From assembly GCA_965197555.1 (NCBI GenBank), contig OZ240213.1:1798001-1862000 (forward strand): a stretch of DNA of 64,000 nucleotides. Direction: 5' to 3'. This document shows, one piece after another, positions 35,252 to 44,006 of the stretch. This DNA is from G965197555 sp965197555. Its GTDB lineage: Bacteria; Chloroflexota; Dehalococcoidia; Lucifugimonadales; UBA3495. The stretch's first letter is position 1, and each line of letters starts with the position of its first letter. The translations under genes and the position numbers were made by a program. The notes under the pieces are model-generated. The model saw only the letters and a list, made by a program, of their open reading frames with translations, made no database searches and was not told the DNA's origin.

Positions 35252-35694
35252 CAGAAGTCGGGGGGCACTTTGATGAACGGGGCCAGCGCTCCGCCGGGGT
35301 CATCTACCTTGGGGAGCGACGCGAAGTTGTCCAGAGCTTTCAGCAACTCCTTCTTGTCTAGCTTCGTTTTCACTTCGGCTACACAGATTGTGCCCTCCCA
35401 CGGGGCTATAGCCTGAAGATTCGGAAGAATCTCGAATCTGGGAGTAGGCCCAGCAGTAGCGATCAGGTCGATCTGCTTTGATCTTTCCCCCTTAACATTG
35501 AAAACATATCCGCCGCGAAATACTTCGCAGGTGGATGGAAGATGGCGTTCAAGAAGCCGACGGTAGATTTCCTCTCTGCCGGTTCCAACCGCCGTGGGGT
35601 TCTTCAATAACCCTGCTTGGTTGGCCTCACTAGTCAGTTCGTCGACGATACTCTTGAAGTATCTGGCCATGTCCGGAAACGCACTGGTTGACAT
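35248..35694 (-). CDS. DUF6602-like protein, nuclease-type fold (N-terminal part)
   Basis: 148 residues from the ATG at 35694 (AAAGAGGT upstream). GTGREEIYRRLLERHLPSTC, EVFRGGYVFNVKGERSKQID then LI, and TICVAEVKTKLDKKELLKAL match DUF6602: E...R..L...LP, S.QID(L/I) and (V/A)E.KT.L, the D...E-x-K set of a restriction-endonuclease-like active site. Such proteins are common in mobile islands and probably cut or bind nucleic acid (inference). Together with the downstream frame it forms a cargo bracketed by duplicated sequence of the neighbouring gene. Confidence 0.6.
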   Translation of the reverse strand: MSTSAFPDMARYFKSIVDELTSEANQAGLLKNPTAVGTGREEIYRRLLERHLPSTCEVFRGGYVFNVKGERSKQIDLIATAGPTPRFEILPNLQAIAPWEGTICVAEVKTKLDKKELLKALDNFASLPKVDDPGGALAPFIKVPPDFW

Positions 35695-35838
35695 GAATCG
35701 ACCTCTTTCACAGAATCCCCGCCGAACCATGCCTGTCCACTTCCTGGGCTGCGTATTCTACTTGATCCTCGTGACGCCCGTTGGGAGATGTTGATAGTTC
35801 ACTTCTAAGTTCCTGGAGCCACGAAGCTCTGCCCGAAA

Positions 35839-35942
35839 GACGGTGCCATCCTCTCGATCGGGCTGGCGGGGAACTGGTAGCTACGGTACGCCTCCACCGC
35901 GTGGGCCATGTCTAGCACATACGCCCTTACTTCAGCCATCTC
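35839..35942. repeat. Direct repeat copy 2 (orphan gene start)
   Basis: Carries the start of the frameshifted gene again (minus strand MAEVRAYVLDMAHAVEAYRS) and ends abruptly. Brackets the DUF6602 cargo together with 34711-34824. Confidence 0.8.
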
Positions 35943-35988
35943 CGACCTCCCCGCTTCTCGTCGCGGGCGCTATAGTCGGGCCCCAAGC

Positions 35989-36585
35989 TCACACAAGGTG
36001 TTCAGGGGCTTCGACCTCCGGCAATACGGTTGGCATACTCCGCCTATCGTTAAGCAGGGCCTCTCTCCGCTGGCGCACCTTTTCTTGGACTGCCGTCAAG
36101 TAACCTAGCCAACCGATCATGTACTCTCTCTCGGCGTCTAATGGTGAATCGCTCTCAATGTCGTAGTGTGGGTGCGCTTCGAGATATTGGATGAAGCGTT
36201 CGGAATAGTCGTGATAGTGGTGGCGGAAATCTTCCACCCCAGCAATGTGAGGGGGCGGAACCTCCCAATACGGCCTTCCCTGTTTTCTGATGATGTCTTG
36301 CCGGTGGGCAAGGTATTGGAGGTCCTGTGGTCTGGCGCGCTCGACCCAGATGATGGCGTCCCTTAGGCCAACTTCTTGCCAGTCCACAAACAGCTCTTGT
36401 TCTTGGACACAGAGTTCATCTACCACCTTTGGGACCTCACCAGCCGAGATTCTTGCCAACCCGTCCTCGTAGGCCCTGACATGTAGTTCGATTGCCTCTC
36501 GGCATATTTCGGAAACATTGACAGTAGCCTTTAACGGTTCGAGTCTCTTATACAACTGATTGGGGATGTTAACTCCAATTCTCAT
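35989..36585 (-). CDS. Protein with ribbon-helix-helix-like N terminus, unknown function
   Basis: 198 residues from the ATG at 36585 (GAGGACAG upstream); earlier in-frame codons are unconserved. The start MRIGVNIPNQLYKRLEPLKA then VNVSEICREAIELHV resembles a ribbon-helix-helix (strand I.IP..LY..L, helix SEICREAI) of antitoxins and small regulators. The rest is charged and helical with aromatic residues. Could be a DNA-binding regulator of the neighbouring accessory genes. No partner toxin is evident directly beside it. Confidence 0.55.
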   Translation of the reverse strand: MRIGVNIPNQLYKRLEPLKATVNVSEICREAIELHVRAYEDGLARISAGEVPKVVDELCVQEQELFVDWQEVGLRDAIIWVERARPQDLQYLAHRQDIIRKQGRPYWEVPPPHIAGVEDFRHHYHDYSERFIQYLEAHPHYDIESDSPLDAEREYMIGWLGYLTAVQEKVRQRREALLNDRRSMPTVLPEVEAPEHLV

Positions 36586-36693
36586 CTCTGTCCTCGTTTG
36601 GTGGTATGTTACATGCGCTATAGACGCATACCACACTTGCCAAAGACATACAAGCTCCCGACCAAGGGTCCATTTTGTCTCCCTCAGCGCCGG

Positions 36694-36790
36694 GGAGCGC
36701 AGTAGTGGCGGCGTGAAGACCGACGGCTCCGTCGCCTGTTGGGGCGCCAACGAATACGGCCAGGCCACGCCACCTTGCCCTTGTTCGGTA
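36694..36790 (+). pseudogene. Single RCC1-type repeat fragment
   Basis: SSGGVKTDGSVACWGANEYG then QATPP is the standard bacterial RCC1 blade (G.K.DGS.ACWG.N..GQ..PP). Only one repeat remains, with no start or flanking repeats, so it is a scrap of a larger repeat protein. Confidence 0.55.
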
Positions 36791-36968
36791 GCCAACCGTG
36801 GCTGTAATCGGTGTTGATGTCCAGCGAAAAGGTCCGGGGTAACTGGGCAGCATAAATGACACATTCCCCTTATTGGAGAATGTGACTTTGAGTCCCAAAG
36901 AACAGACCAGACTTCAGGTTTTGAACAGCTTGCTGGCGGAGCACATGACGCTCGATTAGGCTGCTACT

Positions 36969-37130
36969 ATGGATGGGCGGCAGCAAACGCCATATCAGGT
37001 GCATCGTGGCGGCTTACCGGGAGGAGGGGACCGCCGCCGTTGCTCACGGTCACCGGGGCCGCCGACAGGCTGCACCGTTCCCGAAGGAATCGGGCGAGCG
37101 TATCGTTGATGACGCTTTCGTGGCTGCGGT
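36969..37130 (+). pseudogene. Transposase HTH fragment (ISNCY-like)
   Basis: GSKRHIRCIVAAYREEGTAA then VAHGHRGRR matches the N-terminal helix-turn-helix of ISNCY-type transposases (..R.R..YR.EG...L.HGNRGR.). The sequence decays into nonsense after about 50 codons. No inverted repeats were found. Confidence 0.5.
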
Positions 37131-37231
37131 CCTTGTCAGTGCCACTTGTCATGTCAGAAATGAATCCCCTTAAGAAATGAATCCCCTTAGATGGACGCGT
37201 GCGGATTGCTCGACAGCCGTGAGGACTATTC

Positions 37232-37633
37232 TCAGTCAAAGGGATTCTGCAACTCAACGCCGAGCTGGAGAAAGTCGCTTACGTTCCGGGTAACCACCGT
37301 AAGCCTATGAACGATAGCTGTTGCCGCAATCATGGCGTCTTCGCTTATCGTGTCAGACTGCCTGTGCATGAGCCTCGCCCACTCCCGGAAGGCGGGCGCG
37401 TCCATCGGTAACACGCCGTAGGATGCCAAGACCTTGTCCAGCCAGGTCTCCAACTCCTCCGCCTTGGCCTCATCCTGCTCGCGGGTGATCTCGATCCCCG
37501 CCTGTATCTCCCCGATCGTAACGGCGGACACTAAGAGTTGCTCCGCCGGCACGTCTGCAATCCAGTCCAGGACAGCACCGTGTGGACGGGAACGACGCAG
37601 CTCCGAGACCACATTCGTATCGAGGAGGTACAT
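37232..37633 (-). CDS. PIN-domain toxin (VapC-like)
   Basis: 133 residues. MYLLDTNVVSELRRSRPHGA carries the first Asp and Asn, TIGEIQAGIE the second acid, ISEDAMIAATAIVHRL the third Asp and VTRNVSDFLQLGV the last N.SDF. This is the complete PIN set of an Mg2+-dependent RNase toxin. It is 4 bp behind the Phd-type antitoxin gene on the same strand. Confidence 0.9.
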   Translation of the reverse strand: MYLLDTNVVSELRRSRPHGAVLDWIADVPAEQLLVSAVTIGEIQAGIEITREQDEAKAEELETWLDKVLASYGVLPMDAPAFREWARLMHRQSDTISEDAMIAATAIVHRLTVVTRNVSDFLQLGVELQNPFD

Positions 37634-37637
37634 CGGC

Positions 37638-37898
37638 CTACTCCACAGCCAGGGGTATGCGGTGGCGATGCTGTCGGCGAGGCGGTGTAAGCTCTTCGGT
37701 CCGCGCTCCAGAGGCGAGGAGCAACTCCTTCAGATCCGGTCTGGTCATCCTCTCCAGCCTCCGCCACTGCTCAATGGGAAGGAGCACGGCAGTGTCCACC
37801 CCGCGCTTGGTCACTATCTGCGGCCCCTCGGCGAGGGCAGTATCTAGGAGCTCGCTGAACCTTGACTTGGCGTCCTGCACCGGCCATTTCCTGCTCAT
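37638..37898 (-). CDS. Phd/YefM-type antitoxin
   Basis: 86 residues: KWPVQDAKSRFSELLDTAL, EGPQIVTKRGVDTAVLLPIE and a variable basic C terminus that would wrap the toxin. The N-terminal Phd/YefM fold binds operator DNA and mediates autoregulation. It pairs with the PIN toxin immediately downstream. It is a different antitoxin family from the RHH/PIN pair at 4.7-5.4 kb, so the window carries two distinct PIN systems. Confidence 0.88.
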   Translation of the reverse strand: MSRKWPVQDAKSRFSELLDTALAEGPQIVTKRGVDTAVLLPIEQWRRLERMTRPDLKELLLASGARTEELTPPRRQHRHRIPLAVE

Positions 37899-37956
37899 GG
37901 TTCACCCCAGTTACTATTGTCCTGACTAGCTACCAGACTAGGTTCAATAGCCATCA

Positions 37957-38427
37957 ATGTCAAGATGCGCTGCAATTCTGGTTTCCGCATCCCCGCCCAA
38001 GTTGGAGAAGGTGAGGAAGTTCGACGCTCAAATGCGGGCGTTCGATATGGGAGGGTGGCTGGGTGACACACGGGAGGGCGAGAAGCTCTACGCTGTCCTG
38101 GAGGAAAACGAGAACATCGAGGCCTTGTTGCATACCTCTCAGATCACTGACATCAAAGAGGCGAAGCGATATCGGGGCATCGCCGCTGCGACCGATCACC
38201 GGGTTATCTTGGTGTTTAACACTCCCTCTGACGATGATTCAGTAGAGATGCCATACGGGAGCATCGAGTCGGTGACATACCTTGAAGCAGGATTACGTAG
38301 GCTACGCTTGTTGCCGGGACTAACCGTTACCGGGTCCGGAACCCAGAGCTATCAAATAGATAAACTTTATAAGGTTGACGCAGAGCAGTTTCTTGAATGT
38401 GTGCGGCATCATCTGAAGTCCAGGTAA
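37957..38427 (+). CDS. PH-like domain protein (YokE-like)
   Basis: 156 residues. The C-terminal 110 residues have the bacterial PH pattern: EALLHTSQITDI, GIAAATDHRVILVFNT, VEMPYGSIESVTYLEAGLRR and LYKVDAEQFLECVRHH. No membrane segments. YokE/bPH-type domains are soluble stress or adaptor modules with no enzymatic activity known. Divergent from the Phd/PIN operon; likely independent. Confidence 0.6.
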   Translation: MSRCAAILVSASPPKLEKVRKFDAQMRAFDMGGWLGDTREGEKLYAVLEENENIEALLHTSQITDIKEAKRYRGIAAATDHRVILVFNTPSDDDSVEMPYGSIESVTYLEAGLRRLRLLPGLTVTGSGTQSYQIDKLYKVDAEQFLECVRHHLKSR

Positions 38428-38487
38428 CCGCGAGTACCAGCCCACCATCGTCCGTGTCCTGGTAGTCAAATTGGCCTTAGCCTTAGG

Positions 38488-38708
38488 TTGCGGCGGATGG
38501 GAAGTTCGATGGGACCTTCCCATCCGGTTGACGAACACTGGGATGAATCCCAAGAAAAGGACATCAGTAACGCGGCCGAGCGCATGGCGGAGCTCCCCGG
38601 CGCATCTTCGACACCATCATCACGGGATTCAAGGATGACGTTTGGCCGGCATTGTCCGGCGTTTATGATCCCGGCAAATTGAGAGGAGGGCCTATCGGTG
38701 TGTTGTAG
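38488..38708 (+). pseudogene. Frameshifted C-terminal remnant, family unknown
   Basis: HPVDEHWDESQEKDISNAAE then RMAELPG in one frame, continuing after about 38600 in another as RIFDTIITGFKDDVWPALSG, VYDPGKLRGGPIGVL, stop at 38706. The two parts look like one protein tail broken by a shift. No family recognised. The rest of the 38428-39019 gap holds nothing clear. Confidence 0.3.
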
Positions 38709-39019
38709 GTAGGCATCGATCCGATCGGTTCAAAAGGCCTATAGGGACGTCCCCTTTTTGTGGTGTCCGGACCCGCACCGTGCCGCAGGTACCCAGACAG
38801 CAAAATCCGACCAATATCTATTCGCTTGTACACTTCGTCAGATGAGTGGGTGGTCCGGTGTGCCGAGTTCCAGTAGGGCTGCATCGTTTTCTGGTTTGGC
38901 GAACTGACAGCGGTATTGCCAGCCGAAAAGTTTGTAGTACAGTACACGGAGGTCGACCATTATCCTATCAAGCATTGCCCCTGAGATATCTATGGTGAAG
39001 TTGGCTGGCAGGACCTTGT

Positions 39020-40129
39020 ATGGCGACGCTGCTGGAAGTTAAAGACCTCAGGACTTATTTCTACACGCCGGAAGGGGTCGTAAAGGCCGTGGACGGAATT
39101 AGCTACGAGCTGGAGGAAGGGGAGACGCTGGGCCTGGTAGGGGAAAGCGGGTGCGGCAAGAGCGTCAGCGCCCTGTCGTTATTGCGTTTGATCCCCGATC
39201 CACCGGGCAAGATCGTGGACGGCCAGGTCTTGTTTGAAGGCGAAGACATACTGAAGATCCACATGGACGGCATGAGACGTATTCGTGGTGGGAAAATGTC
39301 CATGGTGTTCCAGGAGCCGATGACGTCGTTGAATCCGGTGCTCAACATCGAGCGGCAGCTTACCGAGGCTTTGCAGCTCCACAAAGGGATGTCCAGGGAC
39401 CAGGCCCGTCGTGAGGGCGTGAACCTGCTGGCCCGCGTCGGCATCCCCGACCCGGAACATCGGATCAACCAGTATCCCCACCAGTTCAGCGGGGGTATGC
39501 GGCAACGGGTGATGATCGCCATGGCCCTCAGTTGCAGTCCGCGGTTGATTATCGCTGACGAACCGACCACCGCGCTGGATGTGACCATCCAAGCCCAGAT
39601 CCTGGAATTGATGAAATCGTTGACCAGCGAATTCGGCGTAGCATTGATGGTCATCACTCACAATTTGGGGGTGGTGGCCCGGTATGCCGACCGGGTGAAT
39701 ATCATGTACGCGGGCAAGATCATCGAGCGGGCTACGGCGATTGAGATATACTCCAACCCGAGGCACCCCTACACCGTGGGGTTGCTCAGGTCGGTGCCCC
39801 GGTTGGACCAACCGCGGCGCGCCAAGCTGGACCCGATCGAAGGCCAACCCCCTGATCTGGTGAATCTTCCTCAAGGTTGTGCGTTCCGGCCCCGATGCCG
39901 TTGGGCCGTAGACAAGTGCGCTACGGACACTCCGCCATTGCTGCCGACCAGTGAGGGCCATTGGTCGGCTTGCTGGCAGGCCGACCAGTTGGGGCCCAGC
40001 GCATTGGACTTTCTTGGAAACCAGGCTACGGGAGACCAGGCTACGGTTCCCGGTAGCACCGGCTTGACGGAGCCGGTATCGTCTCCGGACACGCCACCCC
40101 TGACCCAGCCGACGGAGAGCAGCTCATAA
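39020..40129 (+). CDS. oppD: Oligopeptide/dipeptide ABC transporter ATPase (OppD/DppD type)
   Basis: 369 residues: Walker A VGESGCGKSVSA (40-51), FQEPMTSLNP Q-loop block, signature FSGGMRQRVMIAMAL, Walker B LIIADEPTTALDVT, H-loop in VITHNLGVV, and a C-terminal oligopeptide extension with the FRPRCRWAVDKC-type Cys cluster that can bind an iron-sulfur cluster. The S in GKSVSA is typical of DppD. It overlaps the OppF-type gene by 1 bp. No permease or binding-protein gene is adjacent, so the pair must serve permeases encoded elsewhere. Confidence 0.9.
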   Translation: MATLLEVKDLRTYFYTPEGVVKAVDGISYELEEGETLGLVGESGCGKSVSALSLLRLIPDPPGKIVDGQVLFEGEDILKIHMDGMRRIRGGKMSMVFQEPMTSLNPVLNIERQLTEALQLHKGMSRDQARREGVNLLARVGIPDPEHRINQYPHQFSGGMRQRVMIAMALSCSPRLIIADEPTTALDVTIQAQILELMKSLTSEFGVALMVITHNLGVVARYADRVNIMYAGKIIERATAIEIYSNPRHPYTVGLLRSVPRLDQPRRAKLDPIEGQPPDLVNLPQGCAFRPRCRWAVDKCATDTPPLLPTSEGHWSACWQADQLGPSALDFLGNQATGDQATVPGSTGLTEPVSSPDTPPLTQPTESSS

Positions 40130-41172
40130 TGACTACCATGCCCGACACTCAATCCACCGGTAGCGCCCCAACGGCCAACGGTGACGTCCTGTTGGAAGTG
40201 AACAACCTGAAGATGTACTTCCCGGTGAACACGGGACTGCTCTTCCAGCGTACGGTGGCCCACATCAAAGCGGTGGATGACGTGAGCTTTACTGTCCGGC
40301 GGGGAGAGACGCTGGGCTTGGTGGGGGAAAGCGGCTGCGGCAAGACCACCACGGGCCGCTGCATACTCAAGCTGTACAAACCCACGGCCGGTGAAATCAA
40401 GTTCGACGGCCAGAATATACTATCCTTATCATCCAGGCAGACACGGGCGATGCGAAGGGACATGCAGGTCATCTTCCAGGACCCCTACAGCTCCCTCAAC
40501 CCTCGCATGACGGCGGGCAACATCATCGGAGAGCCGTTGGCCGTTCACGGCTTGGTTAAGAACAAAGCGGAATACCGGGAGCGGGTGGGAGAGCTGCTGC
40601 GGGATGTCGGCCTGAACCCTTACATGGCAGACCGGTTTCCCCACGAATTCAGCGGTGGGCAACGGCAACGGATCGGGGTAGCGCGGGCCTTGGCCGTAGG
40701 TCCGAGATTCATAGTCGCCGACGAGCCTGTATCCGCGCTGGACGTCTCCATACAAGCCCAGATCATCAACCTGTTGGAGGACCTGCAGGAGCGGTTTTCG
40801 CTGACCTACTTGTTCATTGCCCACGATCTTTCGGTGGTCCGGCATATCAGCGACCGGGTGGCGGTAATGTACCTTGGGCACATCGTTGAGATCGCGGAGC
40901 GTAACGAGATCTACCTAAACCCTGTTCACCCATACACCAAGGCGTTACTGTCGGCGGTGCCGATCCCTGACCCGATCATCGACGCTCAGCGAGAGAGGGT
41001 CCTATTGACCGGGGAAGTTCCCAGCCCCTTGAATCCGCCCAGCGGTTGCGTGTTCCATCCCAGGTGTCCCGTTGCTACGGAGGAGTGCGCTCAGGTGCTG
41101 CCGGAGCTGAGGGAGGTGGAGCCGAAGCATTGGGCGAGCTGTATCCGGGCACCGGGGTATGGAGCGGTCTGA
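40129..41172 (+). CDS. oppF: Oligopeptide/dipeptide ABC transporter ATPase (OppF/DppF type)
   Basis: 347 residues: Walker A GESGCGKTTTG, QVIFQDPYSSLNPRMT, signature FSGGQRQRIGVARAL, Walker B FIVADEPVSALDVS, H-loop FIAHDLSVVRHIS, and the C-terminal FHPRCPVATEEC Cys motif. It forms the second nucleotide-binding domain of a heterodimeric peptide importer with the preceding gene. The TAATG overlap shows translational coupling. Confidence 0.9.
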   Translation: MTTMPDTQSTGSAPTANGDVLLEVNNLKMYFPVNTGLLFQRTVAHIKAVDDVSFTVRRGETLGLVGESGCGKTTTGRCILKLYKPTAGEIKFDGQNILSLSSRQTRAMRRDMQVIFQDPYSSLNPRMTAGNIIGEPLAVHGLVKNKAEYRERVGELLRDVGLNPYMADRFPHEFSGGQRQRIGVARALAVGPRFIVADEPVSALDVSIQAQIINLLEDLQERFSLTYLFIAHDLSVVRHISDRVAVMYLGHIVEIAERNEIYLNPVHPYTKALLSAVPIPDPIIDAQRERVLLTGEVPSPLNPPSGCVFHPRCPVATEECAQVLPELREVEPKHWASCIRAPGYGAV

Positions 41173-41207
41173 GCTTAGGGCTCTATCCGGCGCCGCTGTC
41201 TGATTGT

Positions 41208-41699
41208 TTAGACCCCCAGGGTTTCCCGCAGGTCTCGAATCTGGTCCAGGTGCTCACGCCAGTGGCTGGCGAACATGCCTTCCAAAAGACGCTGCGCAGT
41301 AAGCTCCTCATCCACGTCTCGAGCCTTGAAGTGAGTCAGCACCGACTTCCCTTCAAAGTCCTCTTCCAAAGCGGCTTTGACCGACTCTTCCAAGCCTTCC
41401 AGCACCCGGCCGATATCTTGGCGCACGCGTTCTGCGTCGTGGCTCTGGCGTTCCGGCGTCACATGGTCCAGATCGGACCACAAGTCGAACTCTCGAAGGG
41501 AATCTGAAAGAGTAGCGCCGATTACGGAGTGGACCCCGCCGACGGGGGTGTCAACCAAGTGGTATATGACCTGCCGAGCCGACCAAGAGTCTGGCTCAGA
41601 CTTCCAGTCGAGGCAATAGTCCATTCCATCCAAGAGCTGGAACAGCTCATTACGGATACTCCTGACGTTGTCTAGGTGAGCTTGTTTCCTGCTGGTCAC
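41208..41699 (-). CDS. DinB/YfiT-like four-helix protein
   Basis: 163 residues with the DinB-superfamily layout: DWKSEPDSWSARQVIYHLVD (W.....SW...Q...HL.D, first metal His), a second helix and ASHWREHLDQIRDLRE with the last two His residues. The fold binds a divalent metal; many members are bacillithiol- or mycothiol-dependent transferases, others have unknown roles. It overlaps the galU gene by 4 bp (ATGA), so it is translated from the galU mRNA. Confidence 0.75.
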   Translation of the reverse strand: MTSRKQAHLDNVRSIRNELFQLLDGMDYCLDWKSEPDSWSARQVIYHLVDTPVGGVHSVIGATLSDSLREFDLWSDLDHVTPERQSHDAERVRQDIGRVLEGLEESVKAALEEDFEGKSVLTHFKARDVDEELTAQRLLEGMFASHWREHLDQIRDLRETLGV

Positions 41700-42574
41700 A
41701 GGACCTCCTCATCAGCTATCAAATCCCGCAGGATGGACATGGCGGCATCACGAGTATCATCGCGGGCGAGGGCGAACTCCAGGGAGGCGCGCAATAGCCC
41801 CAGGGGAGTGCCTCCGTCGTAGCGTCGGCCCTGAAACTCGTAGGCGTAAATCTCTTGCTCTTCCAGGAGCAACGATAGGCCGTCGGTGAGCTGGATTTCG
41901 CCTTTGGCGCCCTTGGGAGTCCGCTCTAAGCAATCGAAAACCACGGGAGGGAGCAAGTAACGCCCGACGATGGCCAGGTTTGACGGCGCCTCATGTCTAA
42001 GCGGCTTTTCCACCAGGCGGTGCACCCGGTGCACCTTTTCGGCTATTTTGGTCGCTTCTACGACACCATACCTATCGATGGTGTCCCAGGGCATCGGCTC
42101 CACAGCGATAATAGCGCTCGACGCCTGCTGGGCCACTCCCAGCATTTGGGCTACAACCCCAGGGCTGTGGGCAATGATATCGTCGGGCAAGATAACCAGG
42201 AAGGTCTCGTTTCCCACCGCTTCTTTGGCGGTCAGGACCGCGTGCCCTAGGCCCAAGGGTTCCTCCTGGACGACATGGCGCACCTCGGCCAGGGCGGAAG
42301 TTTGGCGCACCTTGTCCAGCAACTCAGCGCCACCAGACGCTTCCAGGTGGCGCTCCAGCGCCGGATGAGGCTGAAAATAGCTGGTAATGGCCTCTTTTCC
42401 TGGCGCCGTAACTAGGATGACCTCTTGGATTCCTGCCTCATAAGCCTCCTCCACCACATATTGGAGCATCGGCTTCTCTAGGATGGGCAGCAGTTCCTTG
42501 GGCACAGACTTGGTCACCGGCAGGAAGCGGGTGCCCAGTCCAGCGGCCGGTATTACAGCTTTTTTGACATTCAT
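41696..42574 (-). CDS. galU: UTP-glucose-1-phosphate uridylyltransferase
   Basis: 292 residues: KAVIPAAGLGTRFLPVTKSV, PKELLPILEKPMLQYVVEEA (nucleotide and sugar-phosphate binding), FLVILPDDIIAH, VEKPL and GEIQLTDGLSLLLEEQ, all GalU hallmarks. It makes UDP-glucose for glycans and glycolipids in the cytoplasm. Upstream, the promoter region faces a large REP cluster; downstream it is coupled to the DinB-like gene. Confidence 0.95.
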   Translation of the reverse strand: MNVKKAVIPAAGLGTRFLPVTKSVPKELLPILEKPMLQYVVEEAYEAGIQEVILVTAPGKEAITSYFQPHPALERHLEASGGAELLDKVRQTSALAEVRHVVQEEPLGLGHAVLTAKEAVGNETFLVILPDDIIAHSPGVVAQMLGVAQQASSAIIAVEPMPWDTIDRYGVVEATKIAEKVHRVHRLVEKPLRHEAPSNLAIVGRYLLPPVVFDCLERTPKGAKGEIQLTDGLSLLLEEQEIYAYEFQGRRYDGGTPLGLLRASLEFALARDDTRDAAMSILRDLIADEEVL

Positions 42575-42689
42575 TTCAGGGCCTCAGGCATCTCAGGGCC
42601 TCGGGCCTGAAGTATTTTAGCATGACCAGGGCAATGGCATGTTAGCCGGAAAGAACCGTTCGCTGTCACTGCCGGGAACGGGGAAGTCT

Positions 42690-43525
42690 AGCGGCGTGGA
42701 GGCTTGGGATGGGTGGCTGCGTGGATTCCCGCCCCCGATCGAGCCGGGGGCAGGCTCTGCGCGGGAATGACGGGTGGGGGCGCGGGAATGACGGGTGGGG
42801 GCGCGGGAATGACGGATGGGGGGCGTGGGAATGACGGGTGGGGGTGTGGGGGTTTGGGATTGGGTGGCTGCGTGGATTCCCGCCCTCGATCGAGCCGGGG
42901 GCAGGCTCTGCGGGGGAATGACGGATGGGGGGCGTGGGAATGACGGGTGGGGGTGTGGGGGTTTGGGATTGGGTGGCTGCGTGGATTCCCGCCCCCGATC
43001 GAGCCGGGGGCAGGCTCTGCGTGGGAATGACGGATGGGGGGCGTGGGAATGACGGAAGGGGGGCGTGGGGGTTTGGGATTGGGTGGCTGCGTGGATTCCC
43101 GCTTGCGCGGGAATGACGGGTGGGGGCGCGGGAATGACGGAAGGGGGGCGTGGGGCCTTGGGTTGGGTGGGGGCGCGGGAATGACGGGTGGGGGCGCGGG
43201 AATGACGGGTGGGGGCGCGGGAGTGACGGAAGGGGGGCGTGGGGCCTTGGGTTGGGTGGCTGCGTGGATTCCCGCTTGCGCGGGAATGACGGGTGGGGGC
43301 GCGGGAATGACGGAAGGGGGGCGTGGGGGTTTGGGATGGGTGGCTTCTCGTGGGTGCGGCCTGCGGGGGAATGACGGAAGGGGGGCGTGGGGTTTGGGTT
43401 GGGTGGCTGCGTGGATTCCCGCTTGCGCGGGAATGACGGGTGGGGGCGCGGGAATGACGGGTGGGGGCGCGGGAATGACGGGTGGGGGCGTGGGGATGAC
43501 GGGTGGGGGCGCGGGAGTGATGGGG
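42690..43525. repeat. Largest REP-like repeat cluster
   Basis: About 830 bp of GGGAATGACGGGTGGGGGCGC and GGATTCCCGC(TTGC)GCGGGAATGACG-type units, with the GATCGAGCCGGGGGCAGGCTC palindrome three times. Local tandem duplication is evident: about 109-bp blocks repeat from 42816 and 42925. The long proline/histidine-rich minus frame across it is an artefact. It separates galU from the SRP RNA. Confidence 0.85.
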
Positions 43526-43587
43526 CGGAGCGCTGCTAGCGTAACGGGATTGTTTGACAGTGAAGCAGCCGCTCACCTACCATGGTA

Positions 43588-43815
43588 ATGAGGCCGTGCT
43601 AGGCGGGGAGCTAGCGGTGCCCTGTACCCGCAATCCGCTATAGCGGGGTCGAATTCCTCCCCCAGGCGAGGCCAGTGGGTCAATATTTCGGAGTGGTGGC
43701 ATAGAGGGTTGGGTCCCACGCGGCGTAGGCCTGTGAACCCCGCCAGGTCCGGAAGGAAGCAACGGTTAATGGGACTCTACGGGTGCCGTGGGCGTGCCTG
43801 ACCTGAGTCATACTC
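43588..43815 (+). ncRNA. ffs: Signal recognition particle RNA (long form)
   Basis: The conserved helix 8 region is unmistakable: GTGAACCCCGCCAGGTCCGG followed by AAGGAAGCAACGG (43733-43766) with the GGAA tetraloop and asymmetric loop that bind Ffh. Upstream GCGGTGCCCTGTACCCGCAA then TCCGCTATAGCGGGGTCGAA fits the 5' (Alu-like) domain of long bacterial SRP RNAs. Ends are approximate; the 5' and 3' boundaries were set by where GGCCGTGC-like and complementary sequence stop. It targets nascent membrane proteins with Ffh. Confidence 0.9.
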
Positions 43816-44006
43816 CGGAACACACTCAATGGTCTGGGTCGAAGGGAGGTGCGCGGTCTCTTTTCGGAGTTATTTAGTCGAATCCTCCACAGGCTGACTT
43901 AGCCTCACACTGGGAGAACACGCGGCCATCGTCTACTCCAGACCGGTTGCTTTGTTCGTTGCGACCTTTTTAGGAAGACGACGTGTTTTAACCTCCGGTT
44001 GCTTCA

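Noticed and set aside
42617..43576. Long Pro/His/Arg-rich open frame on the minus strand
   Set aside because: It is a translation of REP repeats (APTRHSRAP units), with no RBS or protein-like pattern.
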